NCBI GenBank assembly: GCA_964447735.1
Contig: CAYUTJ010000026.1
Location: 1-9,392, forward strand
DNA length: 9,392 nt
Source: CAYSYN01 sp964447735
GTDB lineage: Bacteria; Patescibacteriota; Minisyncoccia; Minisyncoccales; GBS-2
Direction: 5' to 3'
In this document: positions 6,240-9,392 of the stretch, piece by piece
Layout of the letters: every line of letters starts with the position of its first letter
Position numbering within the stretch: the first letter of the stretch is position 1
The notes under the pieces: generated by a model
Database searches by the model: none
The model's input: only the letters and a program-made list of their open reading frames with translations
What the model was told of the DNA's origin: nothing
Program-made: the position numbers and the translations under genes

Positions 6240-6261
6240 AAAAAATTTCAATTAAAAAAAT

Positions 6262-9200
6262 ATGCAAAACCGAACATTAGAAAATAAAAATCATATATTA
6301 ATTGGAATTTTGGCAGGTTTGATTGTCGCAAGTTTGATTTGGGGAGCTGACACCTATTATGATTTAGATTTGGGAAAAGTAATCATTGAAGAAATTACAA
6401 AAATCATTGGACAATTCGAAACCACAGCTACTACTACTTTGGCTACTCTTTCAGGTTATGTGGGAGTTGCAACTACTTCTCCTTCTTATACTTTAACTGT
6501 TGCTGGAGAATTAGGAGTTTCTTCAGGTCAAATTATCGGAGCTAATTTTGAAGAATTGAGATTGGGAATGACAGACAATTTAGTTCAAGTTTTGAGAGGG
6601 GGAACAACTTATATTGTCTGTGATTCTTCTGGAAACTGTGCTGGAAATTATTCTTATGCTGCTGCCACTGGAACTCAAAACTATTTGGCAAAATTTACTG
6701 CAACTTCAACTTTAGCAACTTCAGTTGTTTATGAACTAAATGGCAAAATTGGCATCGGGACGACAACACCTTCCTACACATTAGATGTAAACGGAGATTT
6801 AAGAGTAATAGCAACAACGACGTTAGGTTCTGCAACCTCAACTCCTGCAATTTTCACAAGTTATGTTAAGTCTGACATTATTCCCTATTCTGATTTAACC
6901 TATTCTCTTGGCTTATCAAATTATAGATGGAAAAACCTTTTTACTGGAACATCAACTATTTCAAATTCTTTAACTCTTTCTTTTTTAACTCAAGGTTCTG
7001 TCTTATTTGTAGGTTCTGGAGGTCAAATTTCACAAGACAACGCCAATTTCTATTGGGATATTTCAAATCAAAGATTAGGAATTGGAACAACAACTCCTTC
7101 TTATAAACTAACAGTTATTGGCGATCTTTATGTTTCTGCGACTTCAACTTTGATGGGCAAAACCTTTTTTGGAGGAACTACCTATTACATTGATTCTTCA
7201 GGTTCTGCTAATTTATATTCTTTAACTTTATCTACTCCTTTGGAAGTTTCTTCAGGAGGTATTGGAACTTCTTCTGTTCCTTCTGGTGCTTTACTTTATG
7301 GATCTGGAGGATCTTCTTTAAACACACTTTCTATTGGAAATTCAGGTCAAATTTTAGCTTCAAATGGCACAGTTCCTTATTGGTCAGATTTGAGTTCTCT
7401 TTCAATTCCAACTGGAACTGGAACTCAAAATTATATTGCAAAGTGGTCAGGAACCAATTCATTAACCTATTCTCCTGCGATATATGAATCAGGAGGATTA
7501 GTTGGTATAGGCACAACAACTTTGAGTGCAAAATTAAATATTTTTGATACTAACACTCAACTTCGTCTTTCTTATTCTGGATCTGATTATACTGACTTTT
7601 TTGTCAATTCAAGTGGAGATTTAGTTATTGCTCCTACAAGCGGTATTTTTTCTCTCAATACCAGCAGTACTCAAAATTATTTCCGTGTCTATTCAACAAG
7701 TACCGATTATCTTCAATTAACTCATACTGGAACCGCTGGAAGTATTACAGTTAGCAGTGGTGATATTGAAATCGGAAATGTAGGCTCTCCAGTTTATATT
7801 GAGGAAATTACTTATCTTACTGTAAGTTCTACTAATCCTGCCTTAACTATTACTCAATCAGGGACAGGAAATGTCGTTGATTTTAAAAATGCAACTGGTT
7901 CTCTCTTTTTAATTTCAAACGATGGAACAGTAACTGTCGCAGGAAACATTTTGCCTGCTACAACAACCACTTATACCTTAGGTTCTCAAACTTATAAATG
8001 GGCAAATATTTATTCTGCTACAGCAACTATTGGTTCAACAATTACTATTGGTTCAAATACAATTGAGGGTTCTTCCACCACTACACTATTCACTACTGGC
8101 AATTCCAATCAATTAGTTTTGGGAATAAATGGTAATATTGGAATTGGAACAATATCCTCATCAAATTGGAAATTGCATGTATTTGGTAATACTTTTATCA
8201 CAGGGGATGTCATGTTAGGAGGTTCCCCATCTTTATTTGCTGAAGCTTCTACTGGAAGAGTTGGGATAGGTACTTCGACACCGCAATACACTTTAGATGT
8301 AGCTGGAAATGCGCAAATAAGTGGCAATATAAGTTTAGGGGGTGTAATATATAAAATTAATGATCTCGACACTTATATAGATTTTCAAAATAATGATCAA
8401 ATAGGCTTATATGCTGGAGGCAATTTGACAATTTTTTTACAGGGAAACACTGGTAACGTCGGAATTGGAACAACAACTCCCCCCTCTCTCTTAACAGTTG
8501 GAAGTGGGGGAGAATTTCAAGTTAATAGTTCAGGAGATATTATAAAAATCAAAAATGTTTCCTATTCTTGGCCCTCTTCTCAAGCTGGAGGAGCAAACTA
8601 TCTTTTGACAAACAACGGTTCAGGAGTTTTATCTTGGTCTTCAATCACAGACATTGGAGGAGTAACTGGAACTGGAACCCAAAATTACATTGCCAAATGG
8701 TCAGGAACAAATAGTTTAACTTACTCCCCTGCAATTTATGAATCAGGAGGAAAAGTAGGTATTGGGACGACAACTTTAAGTGCAAAATTAAATATTCTTG
8801 ATACAAGCACGCAACTTCGCCTCTTATATGATGGAAGCAACTTTGCTGATCTTTTTGCTAGCTCTACTGGCTATTTAATTTTAAATCCTTCAGATGCTAA
8901 CGATACAGTTTATATTGGTCCAGATGGTTCAGGAAAGCTAACCGCAGGGATTATTGATCCTTGGTTAATTTATAACACCAGTGCTACTTCTACCTTATAT
9001 ATTAGAACTGCTTCCACTACTGGAGCTGATGACATTGTTTTTGAATTATCTGGAACCAATGAAAAACTTAGAATTTTAGAAAACGGAAATTTACTCTTTC
9101 CTGCAACTACAACTTTCTATGCCAGCGGTACCACAAATCAATTAGTTTTAGGAGCAAATGGTAATGTAGGAATTGGAACAATAACTCCAGAGGCAAAATT

Positions 9201-9392
9201 GTATATTCAAGGGGCTGATGCTCCTTCTAATTCTGACGCTCCTTTAGTTTTATATGTAGTAGGAGGAACTGGGTCAGCAGGGAATCCAATTGGATATAAA
9301 GGAGGGAGCGTAAAATTAATAGGTGGAACAGGTGGAAATGGAGTTGGTACCTTCAACGCTGGCGGGCAAGGTGGGGATATCATTCTCATTGG
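6262..9392 (+). CDS. Giant membrane-anchored tail-fibre-like repeat protein (3' end beyond window)
   Basis: From the ATG at 6262 the frame stays open for 1043 codons to the window edge. Residues 12-29 (ILIGILAGLIVASLIWGA) are the membrane anchor, followed by the juxtamembrane motif YYDLDLGKVIIEEI (32-45) shared with the protein at 3104. The ectodomain is a series of tail-fibre modules: nine GIGTTTPSYTLDVNG-type motifs, three TGTQNYxAKW-type openers, two YxLGxxxYxWxNxx motifs (SLGLSNYRWKNLF, TLGSQTYKWANIY), GSVLFVGSGGQISQDNANFYW, and NYLLTNNGSGVLSW. A C-x5-C pair (Cys120, Cys126) resembles one in the first gene. Residues 1001-1043 are 17/43 glycine. The modules are typical of phage tail fibres and bacterial surface fibres, which may end in a Peptidase_S74 self-cleaving chaperone; whether this one does cannot be seen. 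Likely role: a long adhesive surface fibre. No Shine-Dalgarno sequence precedes the ATG, 22 bases after the preceding stop. Confidence 0.85.
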   Translation, partial: MQNRTLENKNHILIGILAGLIVASLIWGADTYYDLDLGKVIIEEITKIIGQFETTATTTLATLSGYVGVATTSPSYTLTVAGELGVSSGQIIGANFEELRLGMTDNLVQVLRGGTTYIVCDSSGNCAGNYSYAAATGTQNYLAKFTATSTLATSVVYELNGKIGIGTTTPSYTLDVNGDLRVIATTTLGSATSTPAIFTSYVKSDIIPYSDLTYSLGLSNYRWKNLFTGTSTISNSLTLSFLTQGSVLFVGSGGQISQDNANFYWDISNQRLGIGTTTPSYKLTVIGDLYVSATSTLMGKTFFGGTTYYIDSSGSANLYSLTLSTPLEVSSGGIGTSSVPSGALLYGSGGSSLNTLSIGNSGQILASNGTVPYWSDLSSLSIPTGTGTQNYIAKWSGTNSLTYSPAIYESGGLVGIGTTTLSAKLNIFDTNTQLRLSYSGSDYTDFFVNSSGDLVIAPTSGIFSLNTSSTQNYFRVYSTSTDYLQLTHTGTAGSITVSSGDIEIGNVGSPVYIEEITYLTVSSTNPALTITQSGTGNVVDFKNATGSLFLISNDGTVTVAGNILPATTTTYTLGSQTYKWANIYSATATIGSTITIGSNTIEGSSTTTLFTTGNSNQLVLGINGNIGIGTISSSNWKLHVFGNTFITGDVMLGGSPSLFAEASTGRVGIGTSTPQYTLDVAGNAQISGNISLGGVIYKINDLDTYIDFQNNDQIGLYAGGNLTIFLQGNTGNVGIGTTTPPSLLTVGSGGEFQVNSSGDIIKIKNVSYSWPSSQAGGANYLLTNNGSGVLSWSSITDIGGVTGTGTQNYIAKWSGTNSLTYSPAIYESGGKVGIGTTTLSAKLNILDTSTQLRLLYDGSNFADLFASSTGYLILNPSDANDTVYIGPDGSGKLTAGIIDPWLIYNTSATSTLYIRTASTTGADDIVFELSGTNEKLRILENGNLLFPATTTFYASGTTNQLVLGANGNVGIGTITPEAKLYIQGADAPSNSDAPLVLYVVGGTGSAGNPIGYKGGSVKLIGGTGGNGVGTFNAGGQGGDIILI
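7411..7581 (+). repeat. Long internal repeat, copy A (57 codons)
   Basis: This segment (residues 384-440) begins TGTGTQNYIAKWSGTNSLTY and ends TQLRLSYSG. It matches copy B at 8665-8835 in 52 of 57 residues, 418 residues downstream. A shorter, diverged relative of its opening lies at 6667-6795 (TGTQNYLAKF through GIGTTTPSYTLDVNG). Confidence 0.9.
8665..8835 (+). repeat. Long internal repeat, copy B (57 codons)
   Basis: This segment (residues 802-858) repeats copy A with five amino-acid changes, but about 20 further codons differ only synonymously. The duplication is therefore not recent, and the protein sequence has been held constant. Confidence 0.9.
9262..9392 (+). repeat. Glycine-rich segment at the window end
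   Basis: Residues 1001-1043 contain 17 glycines, with phrases such as KGGSVKLIGGTGGNG and AGGQGGDIILI. The alternation of Gly-rich turns with short hydrophobic strands (SVKLI, DIILI) suggests a beta-roll or beta-solenoid coil, and the two similar phrases suggest more units beyond the window. Confidence 0.6.

Larger units (their letters stand above)
6454..9213 (+). repeat. Nine GIGT-type fibre motifs in the giant gene
   Basis: Copies lie at 6454-6507 (variant GYVGVATTSPSYTLTVAG), 6742-6795, 7072-7122, 7495-7548, 8131-8187, 8254-8307, 8452-8502, 8749-8802 and 9160-9213. The shared pattern is [NKR]-[VIL]-G-[IV]-[GA]-T-x-[TS]-x-x-x-x-L-x-V, a motif of tail fibres and related surface proteins. 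Spacing is irregular (roughly 70-195 residues), so these mark module ends in a mosaic rather than a simple tandem array. Related copies occur in the first gene at 1832-1885 and around 2348-2398. Confidence 0.85.

Noticed and set aside
6237..6282. Possible reading of TGA as Gly or Trp (as in some Patescibacteria relatives)
   Set aside because: Read-through of the TGA at 6237 would add only 14 residues of Lys-rich sequence overlapping the next start. No in-frame TGA occurs inside the other large genes, and Trp is encoded by TGG throughout.
7331..9389. Minus-strand frames opposite the giant repeat gene
   Set aside because: The plus strand has a continuous 1043-codon frame with repeated known motifs; the minus frames are side effects of repetitive codons.
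896..9392. Prophage origin of the fibre genes
   Set aside because: Tail-fibre-like motifs are present, but each protein has a membrane anchor and no other phage gene (baseplate, tape measure, terminase, integrase) is visible. Cellular surface proteins fit better.
1..9392. CRISPR array
   Set aside because: No regularly spaced short direct repeats with unique spacers were found; the repeats in 6262-9392 are coding modules with irregular spacing.

Overview
The window reads as AT-rich bacterial DNA, most likely from a Candidate Phyla Radiation (Patescibacteria, Parcubacteria-like) genome. The clues are strong AAA/AGA codon preference, standard code with TAA and TGA stops, no clear Shine-Dalgarno sequence before any of the four large genes, and tail-fibre-like surface proteins of a kind I associate with these small symbiotic bacteria. 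This placement is inference from style; there is no marker gene in the window.

Layout. Positions 1-70 (minus strand) hold the first codons of a zinc-ribbon protein that leaves the window on the left, plausibly a transposase. Positions 71-895 have no convincing gene but are unusually rich in inverted repeats and palindromes. They also contain a near-consensus sigma70-type promoter (577-605), a 14-bp perfect hairpin just downstream (616-662) and a three-stem element closed by an 11-bp perfect stem (709-799). From 896 onward four plus-strand genes run head to tail: a 714-aa protein with a cytoplasmic MerR-type DNA-binding domain, one membrane segment and a large tail-fibre-like ectodomain; a 574-aa membrane-anchored tail-fibre-like protein; a 426-aa membrane-anchored DUF2341 plus LamG-like lectin protein; and a giant repeat protein that begins at 6262 and is still open at 9392 (at least 1043 codons).

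How they may fit together. All four encode a single N-terminal or near-N-terminal membrane segment followed by a long predicted extracellular part. Genes 2, 3 and 4 share related anchor sequences, and genes 1 and 2 share a 138-residue C-terminal domain that I do not recognise. Genes 1, 2 and 4 share tail-fibre motifs (GIGTTTPxxxLxVxG; QxLxxxxxGxLxW). The simplest reading is a cell-surface adhesion or attachment locus that carries its own possible membrane-spanning transcription regulator. The regulatory link is a hypothesis: the sequence shows the domain fusion, not its signal or its target.

The points most worth checking are the MerR-membrane-fibre fusion, the shared C-terminal domain, the structured leader at 577-895, the structured gap at 4835-4949, and the compositional mosaic inside the lectin gene.
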